From Nonomuraea candida (GTDB lineage: Bacteria > Actinomycetota > Actinomycetes > Streptosporangiales > Streptosporangiaceae): a stretch of 64,000 nt of DNA. The stretch spans positions 37,518-101,517 of the forward strand of contig NZ_JOAG01000025.1 in assembly GCF_000725485.1 (NCBI RefSeq), written 5' to 3'. Below the pieces are notes generated by a model. That model saw only the letters and a program-made list of their open reading frames with translations, did no database searches and was not told the origin of the DNA. Both the position numbers and the translations under genes were made by a program. Below, piece by piece: positions 16,771-25,412 of the stretch. How positions within the stretch are numbered: the first letter of the stretch is position 1; each line of letters opens with the position of its first letter.

Positions 16771-17457
16771 ATGGACACCGACACCTTGGGCTTGAGGGAA
16801 CAGAAGAAGCGAGAGACCCGGCAGGCCATCTCTGACCACGCTACCCAACTGTTCCTGGAACGCGGCTTCGACCGTACGACGATCGCCGACATCGCCGCCG
16901 CCGCCCGGGTGGCCAAGATGACCGTGACGAACTACTTCCCCCGCAAGGAGGATCTGGCCCTCGACCACCACGAGGAGTTCGCGGCCGGCCTGGCGCGCAC
17001 GGTCGCGCGCCGCCCGGCCGGCGAGTCGGCGCTGGCGGCGGTGCGGCGGGAGTATCTGGCGGCACTGGAGCGGCGCGACCCGGTCATCGGCTTCACCGGC
17101 CCGGCCTTCGCGCGGATGATCGCCGAGAGCCCGACGCTCGTCGCCCGCCTGCGCGACCTGCACGACCAGCGCGAGGAGGCGCTGGCCCGGCAGCTCACGG
17201 CGGAGGCCGCCGAGACCTCCGGCGACCCGGTCGCCGCCCGCGCCGTGGCGGCGCAGCTCGCGGCGGCCGACCGGCTGCTCTTCCGCGAGCTGCAGGCCCG
17301 CATGCTGACGGGCGCCCCCGGTCCCGGGTACGGGGAGGCCGGCGGTGAGCGCGGCGGGGGCGGCGGTGATGACGCCATCGCCGCCGAGCTGGACGGGATC
17401 GCGCGTCAGGTCTTCGACCTCCTGGAACCGGCGATCGGCGCATACGCCGTCCGCTGA
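16771..17457 (+). CDS. TetR/AcrR-family transcriptional regulator
   Basis: A 228-residue repressor. The helix-turn-helix domain is EQKKRETRQAISDHATQLF, then ERGFDRTTIADIAAAARVA and KMTVTNYFPRKEDLALDHH. The C-terminal ligand domain contains the FARMIAESPTLVARLRDLHD motif of the MftR-like C-terminal group. A Gly-rich linker (GGERGGGGGDD) near residue 200 separates the last helix. ATG 16771 is preferred over TTG 16753 because it gives the usual N-terminus. Divergent from the sigma factor gene with a symmetric operator array between them. Ligand unknown. Confidence 0.88.
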   Translation: MDTDTLGLREQKKRETRQAISDHATQLFLERGFDRTTIADIAAAARVAKMTVTNYFPRKEDLALDHHEEFAAGLARTVARRPAGESALAAVRREYLAALERRDPVIGFTGPAFARMIAESPTLVARLRDLHDQREEALARQLTAEAAETSGDPVAARAVAAQLAAADRLLFRELQARMLTGAPGPGYGEAGGERGGGGGDDAIAAELDGIARQVFDLLEPAIGAYAVR

Positions 17458-17959
17458 CCGTCCGGCGCGCGCCCTCCGGGGCCTCCCGTTCCGGGACGTC
17501 CGTGACACCCCGTCACAAGCCCTCCAGGCCACGAGCCTCCCGAGGAACCCGGCACGAACCCTCCAGGCCACGAGCCTGCCGAGGAACCCGGTATGAGCCC
17601 CGCGGGGCATGAGCCTTGCGGGGCGCCCTGTTACGCACCCTCCGGGATGTCCCGCCATGAGGGCGTGGTCAAACGCCTGGACGGCCGCCAAGCGATCCCC
17701 CTCCCCTCGGCGCCGAAGGCCACCAGGCATGCCGCCTCCCCGGCCGGCTCCCCCATCACCCCGCCCGAACAGCGGAGGGAACGGCCCGGCCCCGGCACGC
17801 CGCTTCCAAGGTCCCACACGCCACCGACAATTCCGCGGGCGGGAAAGACGGGACGGACGACCCCCGCGACGGCGATGCCGGCGAAGACGAGACAGGGGAG
17901 GACGAGACCGGCGAGGGCAGCGGTGGCGGGCCGGCGTCCGGGCCGGTCGAGCAGCAGCC
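17458..17959. repeat. Gene-free region with 39-bp tandem repeat
   Basis: A 502-bp region. CCTCCAGGCCACGAGCCTCC and its 12 following bases at 17521-17552 recur at 17560-17591 with one mismatch (period 39 bp). Shorter degenerate copies of GGCCACGAGCC/GGGGCATGAGCC flank it from 17480 to 17625. From 17650 to 17959 I see no repeats and no ORF with actinomycete codon bias; it may contain decayed coding sequence. Confidence 0.5.
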
Positions 17960-19006
17960 TCAGGAGGGGGCGGTTTCGAGGGACAGCGAGGTGGCGTCCG
18001 GCTCGGCGAAGGCGAGCAGCCGCAGCCCCTCCTCCTCCAGCACGTCCAGCCGGCTCTCCCCGAACGGGCTGACGAGCAGCCTGGCCTTCTTGCCCGAGCG
18101 CTTGATCTGCCAGGTCCCGGCGGCGAACCCGTCCACCAGGTAGACCGCCCGCACCCGCAGGTTCTTCGTGGTGACCAGGCCCCGGTGCTCGTCGGCCAGC
18201 ACCCTGGTGCGGTCGGCGTGGCCGAGGATCAGCGTGTCGAAGTCGGGCAGGAAGCGAACGGGCGCGGGCACGTCACCGCCCGGCCGGGGCGCGCCGGGCA
18301 GGTCGAACAGCTCGCGCCCGGCGAAGTCCGTCACCCGTTCCAGCTCCATGCCCGCCATGACCTTCCCCAGCCCGCCCAGCCCCGACCAGGTCTGCACGTC
18401 GGCGGGGGTGGCCGGGCCGAACGCGGCCAGGTACCGCTCGATCAGCGCGGGCACCCCGGCCGGCCGCGGCTCGATGCCGGGCAGCCCGAAGGCAGGGTCG
18501 CGCGGGTAGCTCCACCGGTCGCCGGTGGGCTCCATGACGAGCGGGGTGAGCATGCGCACGACGTAGCCGAGCGCGCGGTCGTACCCGCCGGGGAACTCCG
18601 CCAGCAGCCGGGGCCGCAGCTCGTTGAAGGTCAGGGGCCCCGCGGCCAGCAGCCGGCCGGCGGCGGCCACGACCGCGTCGGCGTCGATCCCGTCGAAGCG
18701 GCGCGCGGCGGCGGCCAGCACGGGCGCCACCACCGGCCGGAACGCCGCGAAGTCCGCGGCCGTCACCAGGTGCAGCGTGCCCCGCCACATGGTGGCCCGC
18801 ACCAGCGTGCGCGCGTGCAGCGCCGCGTGCAGGTCGTCGCGCCCGAACCCGGCCAGCCGCGCCCACACCCCGAGGTACGGCGGCCGCGGCTCCTGCGCCT
18901 GCAGCCCGGCCAGCCGGTGCACGACGTCGGTCACGTCCCCCTCGTGACGGGAGAGAAGGTGCTGGCGGGCCAGAGTGGCACGGTTGAGGTCGCGCAGGCT
19001 GAGCAT
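17960..19006 (-). CDS. Winged-helix DNA-binding-domain protein (HTH_42/YcaQ-like)
   Basis: A 348-residue protein of the DUF1006/HTH_42 family. The start LSLRDLNRATLARQHLLSRH is followed by the hallmark GLQAQEPRPPYLGVWARLAG, then RATMWRGTLHLVTAADFAAF and, near the C-terminus, RFLPDFDTLILGHADRTRVL. Members include YcaQ/AlkX-type glycosylases acting on interstrand crosslinks; most actinomycete paralogues are uncharacterised, so a DNA repair role is only suggested by homology. Its ATG lies 9 nt from the ATG of the divergent cysteine-desulfurase-like gene, leaving no room for leaders. Confidence 0.85.
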   Translation of the reverse strand: MLSLRDLNRATLARQHLLSRHEGDVTDVVHRLAGLQAQEPRPPYLGVWARLAGFGRDDLHAALHARTLVRATMWRGTLHLVTAADFAAFRPVVAPVLAAAARRFDGIDADAVVAAAGRLLAAGPLTFNELRPRLLAEFPGGYDRALGYVVRMLTPLVMEPTGDRWSYPRDPAFGLPGIEPRPAGVPALIERYLAAFGPATPADVQTWSGLGGLGKVMAGMELERVTDFAGRELFDLPGAPRPGGDVPAPVRFLPDFDTLILGHADRTRVLADEHRGLVTTKNLRVRAVYLVDGFAAGTWQIKRSGKKARLLVSPFGESRLDVLEEEGLRLLAFAEPDATSLSLETAPS

Positions 19007-19015
19007 CTACATATC
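19007..19015. promoter_or_regulatory. 9-bp spacer between two divergent start codons
   Basis: The minus-strand ATG (19004-19006) and plus-strand ATG (19016-19018) are separated by CTACATATC. Neither gene has a ribosome binding site in its expected place, so both mRNAs are probably leaderless and their promoters must lie within the opposite coding region. Confidence 0.6.
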
Positions 19016-20194
19016 ATGCCCTTCCCCATCAAAGAGGTACGCGCCACGTACCCCGCGCTCTCCGACGGCTACGCCTACCTCGACGGCGCCGCCGGCACGC
19101 AGACCCCCCGCCCCGTCATCGACGCCATCGCCACCGCCTACCGCACGGGGATCGGCAACGTCGGCGGCGCCTTCCCCGCCAGCCACCGCTCCGACGCCAT
19201 CGTGGCCGCCTGCCGCGCCGCGGTGGCCGACCTGGTCGGCGGCGACGCCCGCGGCGTGATCCTCGGCCCCAACATGACGACCCTCACCTACCGCCTGGCC
19301 AGGGCGCTGGCCGGCCCCGGCGACGAGGTGGTGGTCTCCCGGCTGGACCACGACGCCAACGTCCGCCCCTGGACGCAGACCGGCGCCACCGTCCGGTGGG
19401 CCGAGGTGGACCCGGTCACCGGCGAGCTGCCGGTCGAGCAGTACGCCGGACTCGTCAACGAGCGCACCCGGGTGGTCGCGGTCACCGCGGCCAGCAACAT
19501 CCTCGGCACCCGCCCCGACGTGGCCGCCATCGCGGAGCTGGCGCACCGGGCGGGCGCGCTGACGTACGTGGACGGCGTGCACGCCACCCCGCACGGCCCG
19601 GTCGACATGCGCGCGCTGGGCGCCGACTTCTACGCCACCAGCGCCTACAAGTGGTCGGGCCCGCACATCGGCGCGGTGGTCGCCGACCCGGCGCTGCTGG
19701 AGACGCTCGCCCCGGACAAGCTGGCCTGCTCGTCCGACACGGTGCCCGAGCGGTTCGAGACGGGCACGCTGCCCTTCGCCGACCTCGACGGGGTGACCGC
19801 CGCCGTGGACCACCTGGCCGCCATGGTGCCGGGCCCGGGCAACCGCCGCGAGCGCCTGCTCGCCTCGATGGCCGCCGCCGAGGAGCACGAGCAGGCGCTG
19901 TTCGCGGTGCTGCTCGAAGGGCTGGAGACGATGCCGCACGTGACGGTGTACGGCAAGCCGGCCAGGCGCACCGCCACCGTCTACTTCAACGTGGCCGGGC
20001 ACAGCCCGCGCCGGGTGGCCGAGCACCTGGCCAAGCAGGGCGTGAACGTGTGGAACGGCCACAACTACGCCTGGGAGCTGACCGCCGCCCTCGGCGTGCG
20101 CGACTCGGGCGGCGCGGTGCGCGCGGGCCTGGTCCACTACAACGACCGCTCCGACGTGGACCGCCTCCTGGACGGGGTGGCCCGCCTGGGGTGA
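19016..20194 (+). CDS. Cysteine desulfurase-like PLP aminotransferase class V
   Basis: A 392-residue PLP enzyme. The N-terminus YAYLDGAAGTQTPRPVIDAI, the HDANVRPW loop, YVDGVHATPHGPVDMRALG (cofactor Asp and His) and the Schiff-base Lys212 in TSAYKWSGPHIG are typical of the TIGR01976 cysteine-desulfurase-like subfamily. A strongly conserved reactive cysteine loop of true NifS/SufS (RxGxxC) is not obvious, so sulfur transfer is uncertain; it may act on another amino acid. Not next to Fe-S assembly genes. Leaderless, starting 9 nt from the divergent winged-helix gene, and its stop abuts the convergent epimerase gene. Confidence 0.88.
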   Translation: MPFPIKEVRATYPALSDGYAYLDGAAGTQTPRPVIDAIATAYRTGIGNVGGAFPASHRSDAIVAACRAAVADLVGGDARGVILGPNMTTLTYRLARALAGPGDEVVVSRLDHDANVRPWTQTGATVRWAEVDPVTGELPVEQYAGLVNERTRVVAVTAASNILGTRPDVAAIAELAHRAGALTYVDGVHATPHGPVDMRALGADFYATSAYKWSGPHIGAVVADPALLETLAPDKLACSSDTVPERFETGTLPFADLDGVTAAVDHLAAMVPGPGNRRERLLASMAAAEEHEQALFAVLLEGLETMPHVTVYGKPARRTATVYFNVAGHSPRRVAEHLAKQGVNVWNGHNYAWELTAALGVRDSGGAVRAGLVHYNDRSDVDRLLDGVARLG

Positions 20195-21025
20195 TCAGGA
20201 GAGCGCGCGCACGGCGTCGAGGCAGCGCCGCACGGCGGGCCTCGGCGCCATGGCGTACGTGCCGTCCCCGAACAGCTCGAACGTCATGAGCCCGCCGTAT
20301 CCCCGCCGCTCCAGGGCCTCCAGGTAATCGGCCAGCGGCAGCTCGCCGTCGCCCCACGCCAGGTGCCCGGCGGGCCGGCCGTCGATAAGGTGGACATGGC
20401 GGACCCGGTCGCCGAGCGCGTCGAAGTAGTCGTCCACGCTCTCCCCCGCCACCGCCATCGCCACGGTGTCCAGGACCGCGCCCAGGTTCGGCGCGCCGAT
20501 CTCGGAGATCATCCGGGCCAGCGCCCGGGAGTCGTTGACCAGGTTCGACTCGGCGCGCTGCAACGCCTCCAGCACGCACGTCACGCCGAGCGTGCCCGCG
20601 TACGCGGTGATCTCGCCGATCGCGTCGGCCGCGCGCCGCCAGGCGTCCGCCACCGGCTCGTCCTCGAAGCCGCGCCCCGGCGTGAGCAGCAGCAGGCCCG
20701 CCCCGAGCTCGGCGCACAGCTCCGCGGCCCGCCGGAACATCGCCACGCTGCGCGCCCGCAGCCCGGTGTCCGGCGAGGCCAGGTTGACCGGGTACATCAC
20801 CTGCTCGGGCGTCAGGCAGGCGACGGACAGGCCGCGCGACTCGGCGGCGCGCCGCACGGCCCGCGCCCCGGCGTCGCTCAGCTCCGGGACGTGCAGCTGC
20901 GGCGCGATGCCCCACAGCTCCAGCCGCTGCCTGCCGAGGTCGGCCGCGTCGTCGAGGAAGCGCTCGAACGGCAGGTGCTGGTAGGCGAAGTTCGACCCGG
21001 TGAACCGGTCGAGCGGGAACGTCAC
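20195..21025 (-). CDS. Sugar phosphate isomerase/epimerase, FrlC-like
   Basis: A 276-residue TIM-barrel enzyme. GTG at 21025 has AAGGAG upstream. Features are SNFAYQHLPFERFLDDAADL then QRLELWGIAPQLHVPELSD, CVLEALQRAESNLVND (metal-ligand Glu), LGAVLDTVAMAVAGE, RHVHLIDG and GGLMTFELFGDG, the general layout of AP-endonuclease-2-type epimerases and in particular of FrlC (fructoselysine/psicoselysine 3-epimerase). It is the last gene of the minus-strand arm of the locus, after the permeases, and the divergent arm encodes FrlB-like and FrlD-like enzymes. I infer that it converts an alternative Amadori isomer into the substrate of the kinase. Confidence 0.8.
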   Translation of the reverse strand: MTFPLDRFTGSNFAYQHLPFERFLDDAADLGRQRLELWGIAPQLHVPELSDAGARAVRRAAESRGLSVACLTPEQVMYPVNLASPDTGLRARSVAMFRRAAELCAELGAGLLLLTPGRGFEDEPVADAWRRAADAIGEITAYAGTLGVTCVLEALQRAESNLVNDSRALARMISEIGAPNLGAVLDTVAMAVAGESVDDYFDALGDRVRHVHLIDGRPAGHLAWGDGELPLADYLEALERRGYGGLMTFELFGDGTYAMAPRPAVRRCLDAVRALS

Positions 21026-21045
21026 GACAACTCCTTCATCGTCTA

Positions 21046-21116
21046 CTTGCCGATCCCATCGGCGCTGCTCACTTGCCGATCCCATCGGCGCTGCTCACTT
21101 GCCGATCCCATCGGCG
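21046..21116. repeat. 26-bp tandem repeat copying the permease 3' end and stop
   Basis: Two full 26-bp units (21046-21071, 21072-21097) and a 19-bp partial unit (21098-21116), each CTTGCCGATCCCATCGGCG plus CTGCTCA. The last unit encodes the natural C-terminus of the permease (ADGIGK and stop, read on the minus strand); the others are copies downstream of the stop. Each unit includes GCCGATcccATCGGC, a small hairpin, so the array may also act in termination or mRNA 3' stability. Confidence 0.85.
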
Positions 21117-21931
21117 AGGCCCTTCACGATGTAGCGCTGGCCCAGGAAGAACAGCAGCACCACCGGCAGCGCCGCGATCACCATGCCGGCGAACACGACC
21201 GGATAGTCGGTGCCGTGCTTGCTCATCAGGCTCGTCAGCCCGACCGGCAGCGTCTGCACGCCGGACCCGCTGGTGAAGATCATCGCGAACAGGTACTCGT
21301 TCCAGGTGAACAGGATGTGCAGCAGCACCGTCGAGGTGAGGATGGGCTTGCACATCGGCAGGATGACCCGCCAGAACGCCGTCCACCGGCCCGCGCCGTC
21401 CATCTCGGCGGCCTCGTCCACCTCGCGCGGCAGGTCGATCATGTACGCCCGGATGAGGAACGTGGTGAACGGGATGCGGAAGGCGGTGTAGAGGATGAGC
21501 AGCGCCCAGAACGTGTTGTACAGGCCCATCGACTGGAACAGCTTCACCAGCGGCACGAGCGCCACGGTCGGGGCCAGCATCAGCCCGCCGAGGATCGCCG
21601 CCGTGAGCGTCCGGTTCATCGGCACGTCCACCCGCGTCAGCCCGTAGGCGGCCCACGCGCTGACGAACACGGTCGCCACCGTCGAGGTCACCGTGACCAG
21701 CACGCTGGTGGTGAGATAGTCGCTGACGCCCCGGTTCCACGCCTTGGCGTAGTTGTCGAAGCTCCAGTCCAGCGGCAGCGCGAACGGGTCGCCGAACAGC
21801 TCGGCGTTGGTCTTGAACCCGTTGAGCGTCATCCACAGCAGCGGATAGAGCACGACCACCGCCAGGGCCAGCAGGAACGCCCACATGAAGACGCGGGCGA
21901 TCACCCCGAGGAAGCTCAGGCGCGTCACCAT
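21095..21931 (-). CDS. Carbohydrate ABC transporter permease (MalG type, FrlM-like)
   Basis: A 278-residue inner-membrane permease with about six transmembrane helices. The ATP-subunit contact (EAA) loop is VDEAAEMDGAGRWTAFWRVI. The start MVTRLSFLGVIARVFMWAF at 21931 overlaps the end of the upstream permease by 7 nt. It should form a heterodimer with that permease and serve the adjacent binding protein. No ATPase gene lies here, which is usual for CUT1 importers that share an MsiK-type ATPase in actinomycetes. In the context of FrlB, FrlC and FrlD-like genes it probably imports an Amadori compound such as fructoselysine. Confidence 0.9.
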   Translation of the reverse strand: MVTRLSFLGVIARVFMWAFLLALAVVVLYPLLWMTLNGFKTNAELFGDPFALPLDWSFDNYAKAWNRGVSDYLTTSVLVTVTSTVATVFVSAWAAYGLTRVDVPMNRTLTAAILGGLMLAPTVALVPLVKLFQSMGLYNTFWALLILYTAFRIPFTTFLIRAYMIDLPREVDEAAEMDGAGRWTAFWRVILPMCKPILTSTVLLHILFTWNEYLFAMIFTSGSGVQTLPVGLTSLMSKHGTDYPVVFAGMVIAALPVVLLFFLGQRYIVKGLADGIGK

Positions 21932-22812
21932 TCCACCCTTCTCCTGCGGGTGAACCAGAGCTGCGCCACCGCCACGCCGAGCGTGATCACGAACAGCACG
22001 GTGGCGATCGCCGCGGCGTACCCGAAGTCGTTGCGCACGAACCCGCTGCGGTACAGCCAGGTGCCCAGCACCTGGGTCGAGTTGTCGGGCCCGCCTCCCG
22101 TCATCACCATCACCTCGTTGAACACCTGGAACGCGCCCGAGAGCGTGACGATCGCCATCAGCCCGGTCATCTCGCGCACGAGCGGCACCGTGATCCGGAA
22201 GAAGCGGCCGACCGGGCCGACGCCGTCGATGGCGGCGGCGCCGTAGATCTCGGCCGGGATGCGCTGGATCGCCACCGCGAACAGCAGCGTCGAGTAGCCG
22301 AAGCCCTGCCACTGGCTCATCGCGATGATCGCGGACATGGCGGTGCTCTCCTGGCCCAGCCAGGCCTGGGCGAGCTCGCCGAGGCCGGCGGCCCTCAGCG
22401 CGTGGTTGAGCGGGCCCAGGTTCGGCTCGTAGATGAAGTAGAACAGCAGGCCCGCGACGGTCAGCGAGATCGCCGACGGGATGAAGTAGACCGCCCGCAG
22501 CGCGCGCTGCCACCGCTGGCTCCGCACGCCCTCGATGAGCGCGGCGAGCAGCAGCGCGCCGAGCACCTGGAAGACGATGGAGATCGCCGCGTAGAGCGCG
22601 TTGTTGCCCAGGGACGACCAGAAGACGGGGTCCCCGGCCAGCTTGGCGTAGTTGGCCAGGCCGGCGAATTCCTGGCTGCCGCTGTAGATGTCCCACTCCA
22701 GCGTGCTGAAGCCCAGGTTCTGCACGAGGGGCAGGTAGACGAACACTCCGACGAGCACGAGGGCGGGCAGGACCCACGCGAGCCCGAGCGTCCTTCGCAG
22801 GGTGGCGCGCAC
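21925..22812 (-). CDS. Carbohydrate ABC transporter permease (MalF type, FrlN-like)
   Basis: A 295-residue inner-membrane permease of the CUT1 family with six predicted helices. It starts TLGLAWVLPALVLVGVFVYL and carries the EAA loop YGAAAIDGVGPVGRFFRITV. It starts 12 nt after the stop of the binding-protein gene and overlaps the second permease by 7 nt, so the three are one transcript. Role: import channel of the proposed Amadori-compound transporter. The sugar specificity comes from the locus, not from this sequence. Confidence 0.9.
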   Translation of the reverse strand: MRATLRRTLGLAWVLPALVLVGVFVYLPLVQNLGFSTLEWDIYSGSQEFAGLANYAKLAGDPVFWSSLGNNALYAAISIVFQVLGALLLAALIEGVRSQRWQRALRAVYFIPSAISLTVAGLLFYFIYEPNLGPLNHALRAAGLGELAQAWLGQESTAMSAIIAMSQWQGFGYSTLLFAVAIQRIPAEIYGAAAIDGVGPVGRFFRITVPLVREMTGLMAIVTLSGAFQVFNEVMVMTGGGPDNSTQVLGTWLYRSGFVRNDFGYAAAIATVLFVITLGVAVAQLWFTRRRRVEW

Positions 22813-22824
22813 GCGAGGACTCCC

Positions 22825-24141
22825 CTACCTGGCCGATTCCGAGGCCCGGCGCACGCTGTCGAGCACCTGCTCGGCCGTCTTCCCGCCGCTGACCAGCGCC
22901 TCGCCGCCGGCCAGCCACGCGTCGGCCACCTCGGGGACGGTGACGGTGTCGAGCCAGACGGCCAGCTTCGGCGCCTTGTTGACCAGCTGCATGCCCTCGT
23001 GGACGGCCTTGCTGGAGGTCTCCTCCGTGACGGCGCCGACGACGGTGCTCGGCTGTCCGTACGGCGGGGCGGACAGCGTCTTGGCGTTCTCCAGGCTGGT
23101 GGCGAACTTCATGAAGTCGACCGCGAGCGCGACCCTGGGCGACCTGGCGTTGATCAGGTAGCCCTCGGGCGACCCCTCCAGCACCGCCGGGTCACCGGCC
23201 GCGTTCGCCGGGACGGGGAGCGGGAAGATGCCGAAGTCGTCCGGTTCGAGCTTGCCGCCGGAGGTGGCGTTGTCGAACTCCAGGATCTCCTGGTAGTACA
23301 TGGCGGCCTTGCCGCCGGCGAACGCCTCCTGGGCGGAGCTGTAGAGCACGCCGTTGGTGCCCTCGCGGGTGTCGGTGCACTGGCCGACCAGCGTCTTGAA
23401 CTGGTTGAGCGCGGTGACGTAACCGGGGTGGGCGAGCTTGGCGGTGGCCGGGTCGAAGTCGGCCTGGAGGGTGGCGTCGGGCACGTTGTAGGCGAAGAGC
23501 TGCTGCAGGTAGTGCAGGGCGGGCCAGCCGTCCTTGTTGCCGAAGGCGATGGGCTCGTACCCGGCCTTGCGCAGCGGCCCGCAGGCGGCGATCAGCTCCT
23601 CGAACGTCTTGGGCACCGCGACGCCCGCCTTGGCGAAGGCGCTCTTGCTGTAGCCCATGAACTTGCCGTTGCCGTAGAGCGGGATGCCGTAGTACTTGCC
23701 GTCGCGGGCGAAGGCGGCCAGCGAGCCGGGGCTGAAGGTCTTCCCCCACGCGGTGTCGGGGCCGATCACCTTGGTCAGGTCGGCCGCGCGTCCGCCGCGG
23801 ATGTAGTTGTCGGCCCAGTTGCCGGTCCAGGTGAAGTAGATGTCGGGCAGCGCGTCGGAGGCGGTGAGCGTCTTGAGCTTGTCCTTGACGCTCTGGTCGG
23901 TCTCCTGGATCAGCTCCACCTTCACCTGCGGATGCTGCTTCTGGTACGCCGCCGCGAGGTTCTCGAAGTAGGGCCCCGTGGGGTCGCCGGCGAACTTGGT
24001 GAGGATGCTCAGCGTGCCGGAGAACTCCGGCGGGGCGGCGGCGTCGGCCGCCGGGGCCTGGGGGGTTCCGCCGCCGGAGCAGGCGGCCAGGGTGAGTGTC
24101 CCGAGGAGTGCCGCGAACGTCGGCAGGGCGCGAGGGCGCAT
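22825..24141 (-). CDS. Extracellular sugar-binding lipoprotein (FrlO-like)
   Basis: A 438-residue solute-binding lipoprotein. I use ATG 24141 after AAGGAAG; residues 1-21 are a lipoprotein signal ending in LTLAAC, with Cys21 as the lipidated residue. The mature domain is a CUT1 family 1 binding protein (SGTLSILTKFAGDPTGPYFE, YYGIPLYGNGKFMGYSKSAF, AFAGGKAAMYYQEILEFDN). First gene of the minus-strand arm, right behind the TGATACCGG operators. It gives the importer its specificity. The binding pocket cannot be read from sequence, but locus context points to an Amadori product. Confidence 0.9.
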   Translation of the reverse strand: MRPRALPTFAALLGTLTLAACSGGGTPQAPAADAAAPPEFSGTLSILTKFAGDPTGPYFENLAAAYQKQHPQVKVELIQETDQSVKDKLKTLTASDALPDIYFTWTGNWADNYIRGGRAADLTKVIGPDTAWGKTFSPGSLAAFARDGKYYGIPLYGNGKFMGYSKSAFAKAGVAVPKTFEELIAACGPLRKAGYEPIAFGNKDGWPALHYLQQLFAYNVPDATLQADFDPATAKLAHPGYVTALNQFKTLVGQCTDTREGTNGVLYSSAQEAFAGGKAAMYYQEILEFDNATSGGKLEPDDFGIFPLPVPANAAGDPAVLEGSPEGYLINARSPRVALAVDFMKFATSLENAKTLSAPPYGQPSTVVGAVTEETSSKAVHEGMQLVNKAPKLAVWLDTVTVPEVADAWLAGGEALVSGGKTAEQVLDSVRRASESAR

Positions 24142-24199
24142 GGGCTTCCTTTCTCTACCGGCAAGCCGTGCGTGGTGTTGGCCGACCCTACAGCTCACC

Positions 24200-24361
24200 T
24201 GATACCGGTACCAGACCCGTAAGCCAAGATCTTTTCTTCGTTGCCCCGGCGTGACCTGGCGACACCGACAAGGCTCCAGCTCAGAACCGGTTGTACGAGA
24301 AGGGAGGTTGACGCCGTCCGGGACGGTGTGCCAACGTGACCCCCGCGTGATACCGGTATCA
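24200..24361. promoter_or_regulatory. Pair of LacI operators (TGATACCGGTATCA type)
   Basis: A perfect 14-bp palindrome TGATACCGGTATCA lies at 24348-24361, 46 nt before the SIS-protein start. A second copy with one change, TGATACCGGTACCA, lies at 24200-24213, 59 nt before the binding-protein start. Placed one per divergent promoter, they fit operators of the LacI regulator encoded at 26301 and couple both arms. Confidence 0.8.
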
Positions 24362-24406
24362 GGTCCCATTTGAACGGACGCCGGAAATCCCGGAAAGGAC
24401 ACGAAG

Positions 24407-25408
24407 ATGCTCGGATTCGACGAGCCGGAATTTCTCTCCCAGGCAGCCAGCGCGGTGGCCCTGCGCCCGCGCATCGAGGAGCTGGTCGACCGGCTCGTGG
24501 ACGAGGGGTTCGACACCCTGCTCCTCGTCGGGGCCGGCGGCACCTACGCGCAGATGTGGCCGTACGAGCACCTCGCCCGGCGCAGCTCGACGCTCGACGT
24601 GCGCGCGGTGATCGCGGCCGAGCTGGTCGCCTCCGGTGACGCCCGGCTGGGCGAGCGCACGGTGGCGCTGTTCACCTCCGTCTCGGGCACGACCGACGAC
24701 AGCGTGCGGGCGATGGAGTACTGCAGGTCGAAGGGGGCGTACACGATCTCCTTCACCGGCCACCCCGACTCCCCCGTGGCCGCCAAGGCGGACACGGCGC
24801 TGATCTCCGAGCCCAAGACGTGGCCGTTCGACTTCCAGCTGCTGCTGTTCATGGGCCGGCTGCTGGCCCGGCGCGGCGAGTTCGACGGCTACGAGCGCCT
24901 CGCCGCCGAGCTGGCCGGGATCCCGCAGGTCCTGGTGGAGGTGGCCAGGCAGGCCGAGCCGGTGGCGGCCGCGTTCGCCGAGGCCCACAAGGACAGCGAC
25001 TACTACTTCCTCATCGGCGGCGGCAACCTGTGGGGCTTCACCTACCTCTACTCGATGTGCATCCTCGAGGAGATGCAGTGGCTGCGCACCACCCGCGTGC
25101 ACAGCGCCGAGTTCTTCCACGGCTCGCTGGAACTGCTGGAGGAGGACACCAGCGTGATCGTCTTCCAGGGTGAGGACGAGACCCGCGCCCTGACCGACCG
25201 CGCCGAGGCGTTCGCGCGGCGCGTCTCCAAGGACGTCACGGTCTTCGACACCCGCGACTACCCGCTGACCGGGATCAGCCCCGAGTTCCGCGGCCTGCTC
25301 GCGCCGCTCGTGCTCGACACCGTCATGAGCCGGGTCAGCAAGCACCTGGAGCGGGTCCGCGACCACTCGCTCGACCTGCGCCGCTACTACCGGGTCATGG
25401 ACTACTGA
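24407..25408 (+). CDS. SIS-domain phosphosugar deglycase, FrlB-like
   Basis: A 333-residue cytoplasmic protein with two SIS folds. LLVGAGGTYAQMWPYEHL and TVALFTSVSGTTDDSVRAME form the phosphosugar-binding edge, followed by FTGHPDSPVAAKADTAL. The second half has YYFLIGGGNLWGFTYLYSMC and the active-site-like VHSAEFFHGSLELLEEDTS, which matches the FrlB/AgaS subgroup rather than GlmS. FrlB splits fructoselysine 6-phosphate into glucose 6-phosphate and lysine; the same reaction is inferred here, while the exact amine is unknown. First gene of the plus-strand arm; the kinase follows after 4 nt. Confidence 0.85.
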   Translation: MLGFDEPEFLSQAASAVALRPRIEELVDRLVDEGFDTLLLVGAGGTYAQMWPYEHLARRSSTLDVRAVIAAELVASGDARLGERTVALFTSVSGTTDDSVRAMEYCRSKGAYTISFTGHPDSPVAAKADTALISEPKTWPFDFQLLLFMGRLLARRGEFDGYERLAAELAGIPQVLVEVARQAEPVAAAFAEAHKDSDYYFLIGGGNLWGFTYLYSMCILEEMQWLRTTRVHSAEFFHGSLELLEEDTSVIVFQGEDETRALTDRAEAFARRVSKDVTVFDTRDYPLTGISPEFRGLLAPLVLDTVMSRVSKHLERVRDHSLDLRRYYRVMDY

Positions 25409-25412
25409 GCCG

